Below are positions 1 to 7,162 of a stretch of DNA of 29,665 nt, one piece after another (the first letter of the stretch is position 1; each line of letters starts with the position of its first letter). This stretch comes from UBA1731 sp045595285 (GTDB lineage: Bacteria; Verrucomicrobiota; Kiritimatiellia; RFP12; UBA1067): assembly GCA_045595285.1 (NCBI GenBank), contig JAZOAC010000172.1, positions 1 through 29,665 on the forward strand, read 5' to 3'. Under the pieces are notes generated by a model. That model saw only the letters and a list, made by a program, of their open reading frames with translations. It was not told where the DNA came from and searched no databases. Made by a program: the position numbers and the translations under genes.

Positions 1-159
1 AGGCACGCTGTAAACGCCCCAGTGGATGAAAATGCCGAATTTCGCATCTTTCCACCATTGAGGACACGGGCGAGAATCAGGCTGCACCACCGCTTTCGTC
101 GCATCGGCAGTAAGCGACAGCGATGCCATTGCAAGCGCACAAAACAGCAACTTTTTCAT
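1..159 (-). CDS. Alpha-L-fucosidase (GH29), N-terminal part, cut by window edge
   Basis: Only the first 53 codons are in the window. The start is ATG at 159, 18 nt after the stop of the upstream gene, with an AAAGGA ribosome site overlapping that stop region. Residues 1-20 form a signal peptide (MKKLLFCALAMASLSLTADA), so the enzyme is exported. Residues about 34-53 read CPQWWKDAKFGIFIHWGVYS, the signature at the start of the GH29 barrel (WW-x-DAKFGIFIHWG-x-YSVP). GH29 enzymes are retaining exo-fucosidases that release L-fucose from glycans. The catalytic residues lie beyond the edge and cannot be checked. It is the last visible gene of a unit headed by a GntR regulator, which suggests inducible degradation of fucose-bearing glycans. 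Family assignment is firm for so short a piece; linkage specificity is unknown. Confidence 0.85.
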   Translation of the reverse strand, partial: MKKLLFCALAMASLSLTADATKAVVQPDSRPCPQWWKDAKFGIFIHWGVYSVP

Positions 160-177
160 AGTGGTTATATCCTTTCC

Positions 178-2580
178 CTATTTTATAATAACAACGGTTC
201 CTGTTGGAACATATTTGAGATACATCTTGTCGTCCTCAAGCGATACTTTAAAGTTCCTAGATAGGTCAGGATCCTTTACCGACAGATTTCCTGCAATAGT
301 CTGTATCGATTCCGCAATCAGCCATTTGACGTTTTGCATAGATGCCGACGCACGAAGCACTTTGGGATTTGTCAGAACGAGTTCTGCATCCGCACCGAAC
401 GACATCGATAATCCTGTAGCCTTGCGACCAACCAAAACATCAGCGGCATCAACCGTCCATTTACCTTTAACCGTAAAATTACCGCCACCGTTCCGTATGA
501 CAGGAAATCCTTCAACATTTTCAACCGTCAGCGCATAGCCAGCCATATCAAGAACACCCGATTCACCAACAAATCGAAGCACTTTGAACTCCGGCAACCC
601 TTGGACAACTGTCTCCGGATCCAACGGGTGCACCACTGTTTCTTCTGGCAATGCCCATGTGAACAGCGAGCCGTCGCCAGGATCTTCCATCTTTACATAA
701 TATTCCTTGTTGGTCGCATCCCGGCCTTGAGGATCCCACTGAAGTCCCATCGCATTCCAATTGAAATTTGTCGCAGACCACGTTATTCCGCCATCATGAG
801 TTCTGGCGTAATTTGTCGTCAAAAAGCGATGTGCGCCAGGTGTCAATACAATTGTCTTCTTAATGGCAACGCCAGATATCGTAGACACATGGCTCTTTTC
901 AATTATAAGTTCATCATCAAGCCACACATAAGCATTAGCACCAACATGACAAGTAATTGTCACCGTCTTATTTTCCGGTTCTCGATTCCATAGATAACCT
1001 GAATATGTGATATTCGAGTATCTCAAGTCTGGATTCGTATCATATCCTTCAGGGTTGCGGATATCCAACAGATTGTTCGATGTCATCGCCCGCAAGTTCG
1101 ACTGAATGGCGTATGCAGTTGCAACCTTACCCGTTTTTACATTTTGGATTGCATCTGTCTGATTGCCGTAATAGTCCACACCCTCAACCAAACCGGCCTT
1201 AGGAGCAGAAGCGCGCATCGCATCCACCTTAATGCGAACAACTCCGTCTCCGATGATAAACATATCTGCACCAACTGCGGAATCATAAATAAGCGTACCG
1301 GGCCCACCCTTTTCAAACTTAGTCCATTTGCCTTGACCGCCTGACACTATACACTCCTTGGTGTTTGTCAATACGGCGTTTGGCAATACATAGTTTTCAT
1401 CTGACAAGCGAACCGAACAGTCGGTCATTTTCAGCGACGATGTCAATGGCAATCCTCCATTGACTGGCACTGCCAAACATACATTCCGACACTCGATTTG
1501 CCCCGTAAAAGAGCTTTCAGCATTGGCAAACCACACTTGATTTGTATTTGGGTTATTTGCATTACTATCTATGAAGATATTTCCCTGTCCAGTCAATGGA
1601 CCTAAAAAGCCCAGGCCACCTTTGTCACTCACCGCTGACTTCAGCCATTTTTCCACATGAAACTCGCCGTGAAAAGTACACTTGTTCGTAACAGGAACGT
1701 CAACAGTGGTATATGGATTTGGGCTAAGGTATTTTTCAGTATTCCAAACAACATCCCATTCCATCCGCCCATACCAGTCATTGCCCCTCATTCTGCAGTC
1801 TGGATTGACAATGATTGACCCTTTCTCTCCATTTACCGCCTTTATATTGTTTATGCCCTGCAATGATAAATACGCCTGATTGGTCAATACTATACGTCCT
1901 AAATCTGTAGTATTGATACGGCTCAATATGACATATCTATTCGCAGACAATCCACCATCAACGATGAAATCATGCCCATTGAACGTCAAATATCCCCCAT
2001 CCGGATACGATGCATTGTTCAGCATCCACCAAGCTTCGCTAATTGAACTGGCATAAGTGTCGCCTTTCAAAACCAAATTACTTCCCCAAGTTGCACTATC
2101 GCAATTTACACTTCCACTTACCAACAACGCTCCTTTCCCATCTACTCCATAACCCGATACATGAATCTGCTTTCCTGCATATTTAGGTTTTTCGTCACAC
2201 TTCGACTCAAGGGTCGCTCCATCAGAGACGTAAACCTTACCGACATCATTTGCCAAGGCTGTAGTTGACAGTTTTCCCAATCCCTTTGAATCAACAACTC
2301 TCCATGTACCTTCCTTGACATATATATCACCTTCATATGCTAGGATATCCGTATTGATAACTATGGCGCCACGACCATGCTTTTCAACACTAGTTACCGT
2401 ATTGTTTAGAAGAGGTGAGAGTTCCGCACTCGCCACCTCATTCGTCACACCCGAAGGAACGGTAATCTTCAATACATTATCAACGATCTCATAGGATGTC
2501 CCATTAAAATTCACCGTCGGTTCTGCATACGATGCTATCGCACTTAAAAAAACCGCTGAATATAAGATTCTACTTTTCAT
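178..2580 (-). CDS. Large secreted beta-rich protein with a PA14-like module (800 aa), unknown function
   Basis: No specific function is recognised. Start ATG 2580 has a strong AAGGAG site. Residues 1-19 are a signal peptide ending SYA, with E20 next. Residues about 20-440 are rich in short beta strands, Asn/Gly turns and phrases such as VYVSDGATLES and ALLVSGSVN, typical of passenger-like beta-helix proteins (autotransporter-associated repeats). Residues about 440-640 look like a PA14/GLEYA-type sandwich: ITYSGYLWNREPENKTVTIT, then AYVWLDDELI, then LTPGAHRF. The remainder returns to beta-helix-like sequence and ends MYLKYVPTGTVVIIK. There is no autotransporter barrel and no PEP-CTERM tail, so how it is held at or released from the surface is unclear. 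It sits between a secreted propeller protein and a fucosidase, suggesting glycan binding at the cell surface. That role is inference. Confidence 0.85.
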   Translation of the reverse strand: MKSRILYSAVFLSAIASYAEPTVNFNGTSYEIVDNVLKITVPSGVTNEVASAELSPLLNNTVTSVEKHGRGAIVINTDILAYEGDIYVKEGTWRVVDSKGLGKLSTTALANDVGKVYVSDGATLESKCDEKPKYAGKQIHVSGYGVDGKGALLVSGSVNCDSATWGSNLVLKGDTYASSISEAWWMLNNASYPDGGYLTFNGHDFIVDGGLSANRYVILSRINTTDLGRIVLTNQAYLSLQGINNIKAVNGEKGSIIVNPDCRMRGNDWYGRMEWDVVWNTEKYLSPNPYTTVDVPVTNKCTFHGEFHVEKWLKSAVSDKGGLGFLGPLTGQGNIFIDSNANNPNTNQVWFANAESSFTGQIECRNVCLAVPVNGGLPLTSSLKMTDCSVRLSDENYVLPNAVLTNTKECIVSGGQGKWTKFEKGGPGTLIYDSAVGADMFIIGDGVVRIKVDAMRASAPKAGLVEGVDYYGNQTDAIQNVKTGKVATAYAIQSNLRAMTSNNLLDIRNPEGYDTNPDLRYSNITYSGYLWNREPENKTVTITCHVGANAYVWLDDELIIEKSHVSTISGVAIKKTIVLTPGAHRFLTTNYARTHDGGITWSATNFNWNAMGLQWDPQGRDATNKEYYVKMEDPGDGSLFTWALPEETVVHPLDPETVVQGLPEFKVLRFVGESGVLDMAGYALTVENVEGFPVIRNGGGNFTVKGKWTVDAADVLVGRKATGLSMSFGADAELVLTNPKVLRASASMQNVKWLIAESIQTIAGNLSVKDPDLSRNFKVSLEDDKMYLKYVPTGTVVIIK

Positions 2581-2604
2581 AATTGCCGCTCCTTCTTGTT
2601 AAGG

Positions 2605-3447
2605 TTAAAGGTTACGATTTTTTTTTGTTATATCAATGAACTTTCCGTCTTTGAACTCAAAGAAATCAAGCCTGATCTGTGGTGGATTCTTCTTTGGATC
2701 CATGCGCCAGCCTTTCCAATTGCCGTTCATAGGGCGCACCACGAAGAATATCTTTCTGTCCGATTTAGTAATAGACTTTGGAACAAGGTCAAAACCTTCA
2801 CCACAATACAATTTAACCTTTTCATTTTTCTTGAGATCGGCACTTACAACCGATGTCCCGCCGTAATTACCAAAGAAAAGGTCTTTTCCGTCCGTGGCCA
2901 TCGTCTGAACACCAAAATATATCTCATAACCAAGATCAACATCCACATTGTCCTTCTCTTCAAGATTCAGCCCAAGACGCTTCACGCAACAAAGTGGATG
3001 CTTCTTGTGTCCCCATCTGTCAACGCCAATATATATGTTATCAGCAAGAACCGCTATTCCATCAAGCGGCTCCGTGAATCGCTTTTCGTCAACCATGTTG
3101 AGATTCTCATCCCACACGCGCACAAGCCCCTGCTTCTCACCCGGCTTTACATCGCGCAATACAAATGCTCCGTATATCTTACCATTTGCGTATGCGATAT
3201 CGCCAAGATGATTCGGTGCCGTGACAGTTTTAATAACCTTCCCATCCCAGCCAATTTTGATTAACCCCAACTGGTGTGAGAGATATACGGCCTTATCAGA
3301 ACAACAAGCTCCCTGGATGTGGGTCGCTCGCCCCTCAAGCAACATATCAAGTTCATGAGGAATAGTCATGACTGGTGTCATTTTCGTGTTGCCTGCAAAA
3401 AGAATTGGCGCAACAGCAGCTATTGTGATCAACAGTAATTTTTTCAT
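2605..3447 (-). CDS. Secreted beta-propeller-like protein (280 aa), unknown function
   Basis: Start ATG 3447 with AAAGGA about 10 nt upstream; it begins 20 nt after the stop of the GntR regulator. Residues 1-19 are a signal peptide (MKKLLLITIAAVAPILFAG). The mature part has repeated units of about 40-50 residues in which a short hydrophobic strand follows a turn (KAVYLSHQLGLIKIGWDG, DIAYANGKIYGAFVL, GIAVLADNIYIGVDRWG, QTMATDGKDLFFGNYGG). This is the pattern of a beta-propeller of the NHL/SMP-30 kind. No catalytic residues are evident; three Cys (two in ACCSD, others in LCCVK) could form disulphides. It lies second in the regulator-propeller-beta-helix-fucosidase unit, so glycan binding or sensing in the periplasm is possible. 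No function is claimed. Confidence 0.82.
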   Translation of the reverse strand: MKKLLLITIAAVAPILFAGNTKMTPVMTIPHELDMLLEGRATHIQGACCSDKAVYLSHQLGLIKIGWDGKVIKTVTAPNHLGDIAYANGKIYGAFVLRDVKPGEKQGLVRVWDENLNMVDEKRFTEPLDGIAVLADNIYIGVDRWGHKKHPLCCVKRLGLNLEEKDNVDVDLGYEIYFGVQTMATDGKDLFFGNYGGTSVVSADLKKNEKVKLYCGEGFDLVPKSITKSDRKIFFVVRPMNGNWKGWRMDPKKNPPQIRLDFFEFKDGKFIDITKKNRNL

Positions 3448-3467
3448 TTTTGTTTTCCTTTCTTACT

Positions 3468-4574
3468 TCAAAAAGTCTTTCCCTTAATGAATGCCGGGCC
3501 GATTGTCACATCCGAAGGGAAGATTCCGGTTCTGAGATAATCGAGTACGGTTCCGGCGATGGTGCGACCGCAGGCGATCGGATCCACTTCTGTGCGTGTA
3601 AGCGGAACCGGTGAGACAAGCCCACTTCCGCAAGACAGAGTTGAAAATGTCGCGACACGCACATCTTCGGGAAAACGAACACCCGACCACAACATAGCGG
3701 TAAGCGCACCGGACGCGACATAATCGTCATCAAAGAACAAGGCTTTCGGCAATGGGCTTATTGACCTCTCCGCCAGCTTCGCATTCATGAATTCGAGTGC
3801 ACACTGCGCGACGACCGACCCAGACGCACCGGGCGGTGTTTCAACCGGCCATGCATTCACCTTAACACCTTCAGCCTGAAGAGCCTTGACCACAGAATTG
3901 GTATTCCATGCCGACATGACTGTAATTTCATCCATGCCCGTCTCTCGGCAATGAGCCGCAAACTTCGCGTTCGCAGAATCGCAGCTCCATCGTATCACAC
4001 CGACACAGCCGCGAGGCAATCGACCGACTCTATGCGCTGTTTGGCGAACAAACACCGCACCTTGCCTTGAAAGCCAATTCGAAATCTCTGCTTTGTCATG
4101 CAACTGCACTACAAGATTTGTCTGCTGCCGTAGCATCAACTCAAGGAGCGAAAAATCAAACTTGCCATTCGACTTGAGAGGGACCGTCACCGTTTGCGCA
4201 AGGTACCCCTTTGCGGTAAATTCGTCCCTGAGAATGGCCGACAATGCATTGTCCCAGATATGTACTGCAGTCGGCACGACGATAAGAATCTGCCCCTTCC
4301 ACAATGGACGGTCAGGGGCACACACCACGCTGCCGATGGCCGGGCGCGGGCTTATCAAGCCCTCCTCGCGAATCATGGCGATCGCCTGTTCGGCAACGCT
4401 CTTGCCGATTTCGAGAATCTCCGCAAGATCGCGAACCGGCGGGAGGATTTCGCCAGGCTGATAGAACCCGGTCCTTATGGACATGCGCAGCCCTGCGGCG
4501 ACCTGAGACACCAGATCACCGCGCCGCGAACGGTCAATCGAGAACTTCGGCTTCTTGAAATCCTTTTTCTTCAT
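3468..4574 (-). CDS. GntR-type DNA-binding domain fused to a LacI-like sugar-sensing domain: transcriptional regulator
   Basis: The 368-residue protein has a winged helix at about residues 19-84 (GDLVSQVAAGLRMSIRTGFY, PPVRDLAEILEIGKSVAEQA, then the wing GLISPRPAIGSVV) and a periplasmic-binding-like effector domain from about residue 93 to the end, with the LacI-type phrases ALFFDDDYVASGALTAML and GVRFPEDVRVATF. AraR of Bacillus has the same architecture. ATG 4574 (MKKKDFKK) is preferred: a consensus TATAAT at 4584-4589 adjoins the alternative ATG 4583, so transcription should begin around 4577. The open frame continues to 4679 but the extra part overlaps the promoter. There is no Shine-Dalgarno site. 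The gene heads the fucosidase unit (20 nt to the next gene), so it likely controls that unit and itself in response to a sugar. The ligand is unknown. Confidence 0.88.
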   Translation of the reverse strand: MKKKDFKKPKFSIDRSRRGDLVSQVAAGLRMSIRTGFYQPGEILPPVRDLAEILEIGKSVAEQAIAMIREEGLISPRPAIGSVVCAPDRPLWKGQILIVVPTAVHIWDNALSAILRDEFTAKGYLAQTVTVPLKSNGKFDFSLLELMLRQQTNLVVQLHDKAEISNWLSRQGAVFVRQTAHRVGRLPRGCVGVIRWSCDSANAKFAAHCRETGMDEITVMSAWNTNSVVKALQAEGVKVNAWPVETPPGASGSVVAQCALEFMNAKLAERSISPLPKALFFDDDYVASGALTAMLWSGVRFPEDVRVATFSTLSCGSGLVSPVPLTRTEVDPIACGRTIAGTVLDYLRTGIFPSDVTIGPAFIKGKTF

Positions 4575-4583
4575 ACGCGGCAT

Positions 4584-4613
4584 ATTATAAGACAAACAAG
4601 ACAAGTAAGTCAA
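4584..4613 (-). promoter_or_regulatory. Sigma70-type promoter of the regulator-fucosidase unit
   Basis: On the minus strand TTGACT (4613-4608), an 18-nt spacer and a perfect TATAAT (4589-4584) are seen. The -10 box directly abuts ATG 4583 and lies 9 nt from ATG 4574, so the transcript should be leaderless or nearly so. The spacer holds the near-repeat TTGTCTTGTTTGTC, a possible operator. Confidence 0.75.
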
Positions 4614-4623
4614 TAGGGTATAG

Positions 4624-4649
4624 ACGGACAAAATCATACGGACAAAATC
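4624..4649. repeat. 12-bp direct repeat, possible operator
   Basis: ACGGACAAAATC occurs twice (4624-4635 and 4638-4649), separated by AT, giving a 14-bp period. The pair lies 11-36 bp upstream of the -35 box of the regulator promoter. That is a position for a binding site of the GntR regulator or of an activator. Role inferred. Confidence 0.6.
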
Positions 4650-4685
4650 GCACTCCCCATTTTTAGCAAACAGTACCAAAGGAGG

Positions 4686-4700
4686 CTTTATGACATAAAG
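4686..4700. promoter_or_regulatory. 15-bp palindrome CTTTATGACATAAAG, possible operator
   Basis: Perfect 7-bp arms around a central A. It overlaps an AAAGGAGG followed by the two-codon reading frame ATG ACA TAA, so a ribosome-binding minimal ORF is an alternative reading. It lies midway between the divergent regulator and HIT promoters. Confidence 0.4.
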
Positions 4701-4803
4701 ACCATTCTACTGTCCGGAGCTTTCTAGTCATGGGATGGCAGCGTAATCAACGGCTAAAAATGCACATTGTCCGAAACGCTGATTCACAGGTATCATCATG
4801 TGA

Positions 4804-4809
4804 TATAAT
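4804..4809 (+). promoter_or_regulatory. -10 box of the HIT-family gene
   Basis: A perfect TATAAT stands 7 nt before ATG 4817, which places the transcription start at or next to the start codon. The -35 is weak: GATTCA at 17-nt spacing or TTCACA at 15. No Shine-Dalgarno site lies between box and ATG, which fits a leaderless mRNA. Confidence 0.6.
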
Positions 4810-4816
4810 CGTCGCC

Positions 4817-5224
4817 ATGAAAAACGATTGCGTATTCTGTGCCATCGCCGCCGGCGAAATCCCGTCATTCAAGATCTATGAAGACGAGCTTGTGCTCGCC
4901 TATCTGGACATCAACCCCTTCACCGAGGGACATGCCCTTGTTATCCCCAAGGAACACAGCAGCGGCCTTCTGGACACTTCCGACGAGACGCTTTCCGCAC
5001 TCATCGCCCGTGTGAAGAAAGTCGCCGACCACCTGAAAAAGACACTTCCCTGCGACGGATTCAATATCCTCCAGAACAACGGTGAAGCCGCGGGGCAGAC
5101 CGTCATGCACATCCACTTCCACATCGTTCCGCGATACGGAAAGGAAGAGATCGAGTTCACCAGCCACAAGGGCGACATGGACGAACTGAAGGCTCTCGCG
5201 GAGAGAGTCAGGATGCAGGGCTAA
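4817..5224 (+). CDS. HIT-family (HINT-like) nucleotide hydrolase or transferase
   Basis: 135 residues, the normal HINT length. The HIT motif HIHFH with following hydrophobic residues is at 98-102 (VMHIHFHIVPRYG); its middle His would be the nucleophile acting on the alpha-phosphate of AMP conjugates. A CxxC pair (C5, C8) with FCAIAAGEIPSFKIYEDE is typical of the zinc-containing HinT subgroup. HINT proteins hydrolyse purine nucleoside phosphoramidates in the cytosol; the physiological substrate is usually unknown. ATG 4817 is chosen because the protein then begins as family members do (MKNDCVFC) and TATAAT lies 7 nt upstream. An in-frame extension back to 4730 has no similarity and runs through the promoter. 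The stop lies 4 nt from the end of the convergent rsgA, with no terminator between. Confidence 0.93.
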   Translation: MKNDCVFCAIAAGEIPSFKIYEDELVLAYLDINPFTEGHALVIPKEHSSGLLDTSDETLSALIARVKKVADHLKKTLPCDGFNILQNNGEAAGQTVMHIHFHIVPRYGKEEIEFTSHKGDMDELKALAERVRMQG

Positions 5225-5228
5225 TCCC

Positions 5229-6053
5229 TCAGCCTTTCGCGCGGAAGCGATGGGTTCCGCCCAAGCGACCTTTCAGCTCGAATCCATCCGTGCCGAACAC
5301 TCCGAGTTCGCGAAGGCCCGGGGTGTCGAGCGCCATCGCGCCGCACGGCAGCATCACCAATTCCCGGGAAGTGGTGGTGTGGCGTCCCTTGCCGCTCCAC
5401 TCCTGTATCTCGCCCGTCGCCATCCATTCCTCGCCAGCAAGGGCATTGACCAGGGATGACTTCCCGACACCGGAAGACCCAACCACGGCAACCGTCCTGC
5501 GAGGCTGCACATATTCACGCACAGCATCCATTCCCATTCCGGCATGGGACGACATGCGGATCAGCGGCACATCAAACGCCGAAAGTTCGGCGGCCTGACT
5601 CTCTCCATCGGCGATGTCGCACTTCGTCAGCAGAACCACAACGCGCGAACGGCAGCCGGACCGATCCGCGAGCGCAAGCATGCGCTCAAGACGGGCTGGC
5701 GATGCGTTTCCGTTGACCTCCATTGCGAAGAAAAGCGTGTCAAAGTTCACGGCAAGCGTCTGCGCCCGCATACCGGAAGATGATGGATCCAAACGTTCAA
5801 GCTCGGAGAAGCGGGGCAAAAGCTCCGTAATGCGGCTTTCCCCCTGGGGATTGTACTTGAAGCGCACAAAGTCGCCCGTTACGGGTCTGGGCAGGTTGCG
5901 GAATGCAGAGGCTTTCGTGCGGGCAAGCGCCTCGCCCTCCGGCCGCTCGGCGCATATGAGATGGAAATAGTCTCCGTGGGCGCTCACGACGCGTGCGACA
6001 CCCTCCGTTTCGGGGCCATCATATCCCCATTCCCTCAATCTGCCGTCTTTCAT
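5229..6053 (-). CDS. rsgA: Ribosome small-subunit GTPase RsgA, lacking its C-terminal zinc domain
   Basis: Circularly permuted GTPase that acts late in 30S subunit maturation. Visible in order: OB-fold N-terminus (GVARVVSAHGDYFHL, GDFVRFKY); G4 TKCD near 143-146; P-loop GSSGVGKS at about 192-199; switch I KGRHTTTSRE; G3 DTPGLRE near 243. The usual C-terminal domain with C-x4-C-x-H-x5-C follows G3 by about 70 residues in the family. Here it is absent: the protein ends 26 residues after G3's Pro-Gly, at residue 274, against about 300-350 normally. Its stop lies 4 nt from the stop of the convergent HIT gene, and no zinc-motif remnant is seen in other frames. ATG 6053 is preferred over TTG 6056. 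It follows the Minf_1886 gene by 14 nt. Function may be reduced or altered. Confidence 0.88.
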   Translation of the reverse strand: MKDGRLREWGYDGPETEGVARVVSAHGDYFHLICAERPEGEALARTKASAFRNLPRPVTGDFVRFKYNPQGESRITELLPRFSELERLDPSSSGMRAQTLAVNFDTLFFAMEVNGNASPARLERMLALADRSGCRSRVVVLLTKCDIADGESQAAELSAFDVPLIRMSSHAGMGMDAVREYVQPRRTVAVVGSSGVGKSSLVNALAGEEWMATGEIQEWSGKGRHTTTSRELVMLPCGAMALDTPGLRELGVFGTDGFELKGRLGGTHRFRAKG

Positions 6054-6067
6054 CAACCAACTACCGG

Positions 6068-6436
6068 TCAGACCTCGAACGGGTCGCAGAACTCACGCTT
6101 GAAATTGTACCCGCCGACGAAATCCTCCGGGGAGTCCTTCGCGGTCTTGCCGATGCGCTTCGAATCGTACAGGTTGAAAACAACCGCCCCGACGTCTTCA
6201 CAGCATCGCAGCCCCCAATCGTTGAGAACCGTATAGGCGAGAGGGCCGTATGCATCGAGCGCAAGATCCCGGAACACCTCGAGAAGTTCCTGTCCCGTCA
6301 CGTGTCCCTTGGCGCTGCTGCACGCCTCATGAATCACATCAAGGACAAAATCATATGCCCGCGAGTCGAAACGGTCATCCTTTTTCAGGATGTCGGAGAA
6401 GTCATCCTTCTCGTAGATGATTTCTGGAACATTCAT
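6068..6436 (-). CDS. Minf_1886 family protein (PVC-associated, unknown function)
   Basis: 122 residues. It matches the conserved pattern I know for the Minf_1886 family: YDFVLDVIHEACS, then HVTGQELLEVFRDLALDAYG, then AYTVLNDWGLRCCEDVGAVV, then FNLYDSKRIGKTAKDSPEDF. The family is found mainly in Verrucomicrobia, Planctomycetes and relatives; its biochemical role is not known. The protein is small, soluble, has no signal peptide, and carries several Cys (two adjacent in LRCCED). It lies 15 nt after cmk and 14 nt before rsgA, so it is made together with a nucleotide kinase and a ribosome-assembly GTPase. The family call is from memory of the pattern, not a search. Confidence 0.8.
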   Translation of the reverse strand: MNVPEIIYEKDDFSDILKKDDRFDSRAYDFVLDVIHEACSSAKGHVTGQELLEVFRDLALDAYGPLAYTVLNDWGLRCCEDVGAVVFNLYDSKRIGKTAKDSPEDFVGGYNFKREFCDPFEV

Positions 6437-6451
6437 TTCACGCCTTCACCA

Positions 6452-7123
6452 TCATTGCCAATCTCCGGGAAGCGCAGACATGACAGCCTCCACCACCTGC
6501 TCCAAGTTCAATTCGGACGAGTCAATCTCAATGACTCCATCTGCCTTGCGAAGCGGCGCATGCTTACGCGAGGAATCGATCCTGTCACGGGCAAGAAGCG
6601 ATGCCTTGACGGCTTCTGCCGACTGTTCAGCGATTCCCTTCTCGACCTCTTCCTTCTGGCGGCGCATTGCGCGCACATCCGCAGATGCGGTGAGATAGAA
6701 ACGCGCAGGCGTATCGGGAAACACGGCAGTGGTGATGTCGCGCCCCTCGACAACGAGATCGCCAAACCCGACAAGGGAACGGAGAATCGCAGTGACGCGG
6801 TCACGGACGGCCTTAACCGTCGCGACAGGCGATGCGTGTGCGTTTATTTCCGGGGTGCGTATTCGGTTCCCCGGCTCCTCGCCCTTCACGAGATACTTTA
6901 TGCGCCCGCTCTCAGGCACACACTCGATCTCCACTTTTCCGGCAAACTCAGCCACTGCATCCGGATTGGACGTGTCAATGCCGTTCTCAAGACACTGCCA
7001 AGTCATTATCCTGTACAGCGCACCGGAGTCAACATGGAGGAAGCCGAGCTTTTCGCCGACCAGACGCGACACGGAACTCTTGCCCGCGCCGCTGGGACCG
7101 TCCACCGCTATAACCTTAGTCAT
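6452..7123 (-). CDS. cmk: Cytidylate kinase
   Basis: Phosphorylates CMP and dCMP with ATP in pyrimidine nucleotide supply. The 223 residues open with MTKVIAVDGPSGAGKSSVSR, holding the P-loop GPSGAGKSS; the CMP-binding segment LGFLHVDSGALYR follows; the conserved block FGDLVVEGRDITTAVFPD lies mid-protein; and RARDRIDSSRK-type lid residues appear as LLARDRIDSSRKHAPLRKAD. Length is normal for the family. ATG 7123 is chosen over an upstream in-frame ATG at 7153: AGAAGGCGG stands directly before it and family members begin at this point. It starts 39 nt after the DegT aminotransferase gene and ends 15 nt before the Minf_1886 gene, in one minus-strand unit. Confidence 0.95.
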   Translation of the reverse strand: MTKVIAVDGPSGAGKSSVSRLVGEKLGFLHVDSGALYRIMTWQCLENGIDTSNPDAVAEFAGKVEIECVPESGRIKYLVKGEEPGNRIRTPEINAHASPVATVKAVRDRVTAILRSLVGFGDLVVEGRDITTAVFPDTPARFYLTASADVRAMRRQKEEVEKGIAEQSAEAVKASLLARDRIDSSRKHAPLRKADGVIEIDSSELNLEQVVEAVMSALPGDWQ

Positions 7124-7162
7124 CTGCCGCCTTCTTTCGGTTTTGTGGCGCAAGTTGGGGAC

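Noticed and set aside
178..240. PEP-CTERM or autotransporter tail on the 800-residue protein
   Set aside because: The last residues YLKYVPTGTVVIIK contain no PEP motif, hydrophobic helix with basic tail, or barrel strands ending in an aromatic residue.
4730..4816. In-frame upstream extension of the HIT gene
   Set aside because: It would add 29 residues absent from HINT proteins and pass through the TATAAT box.
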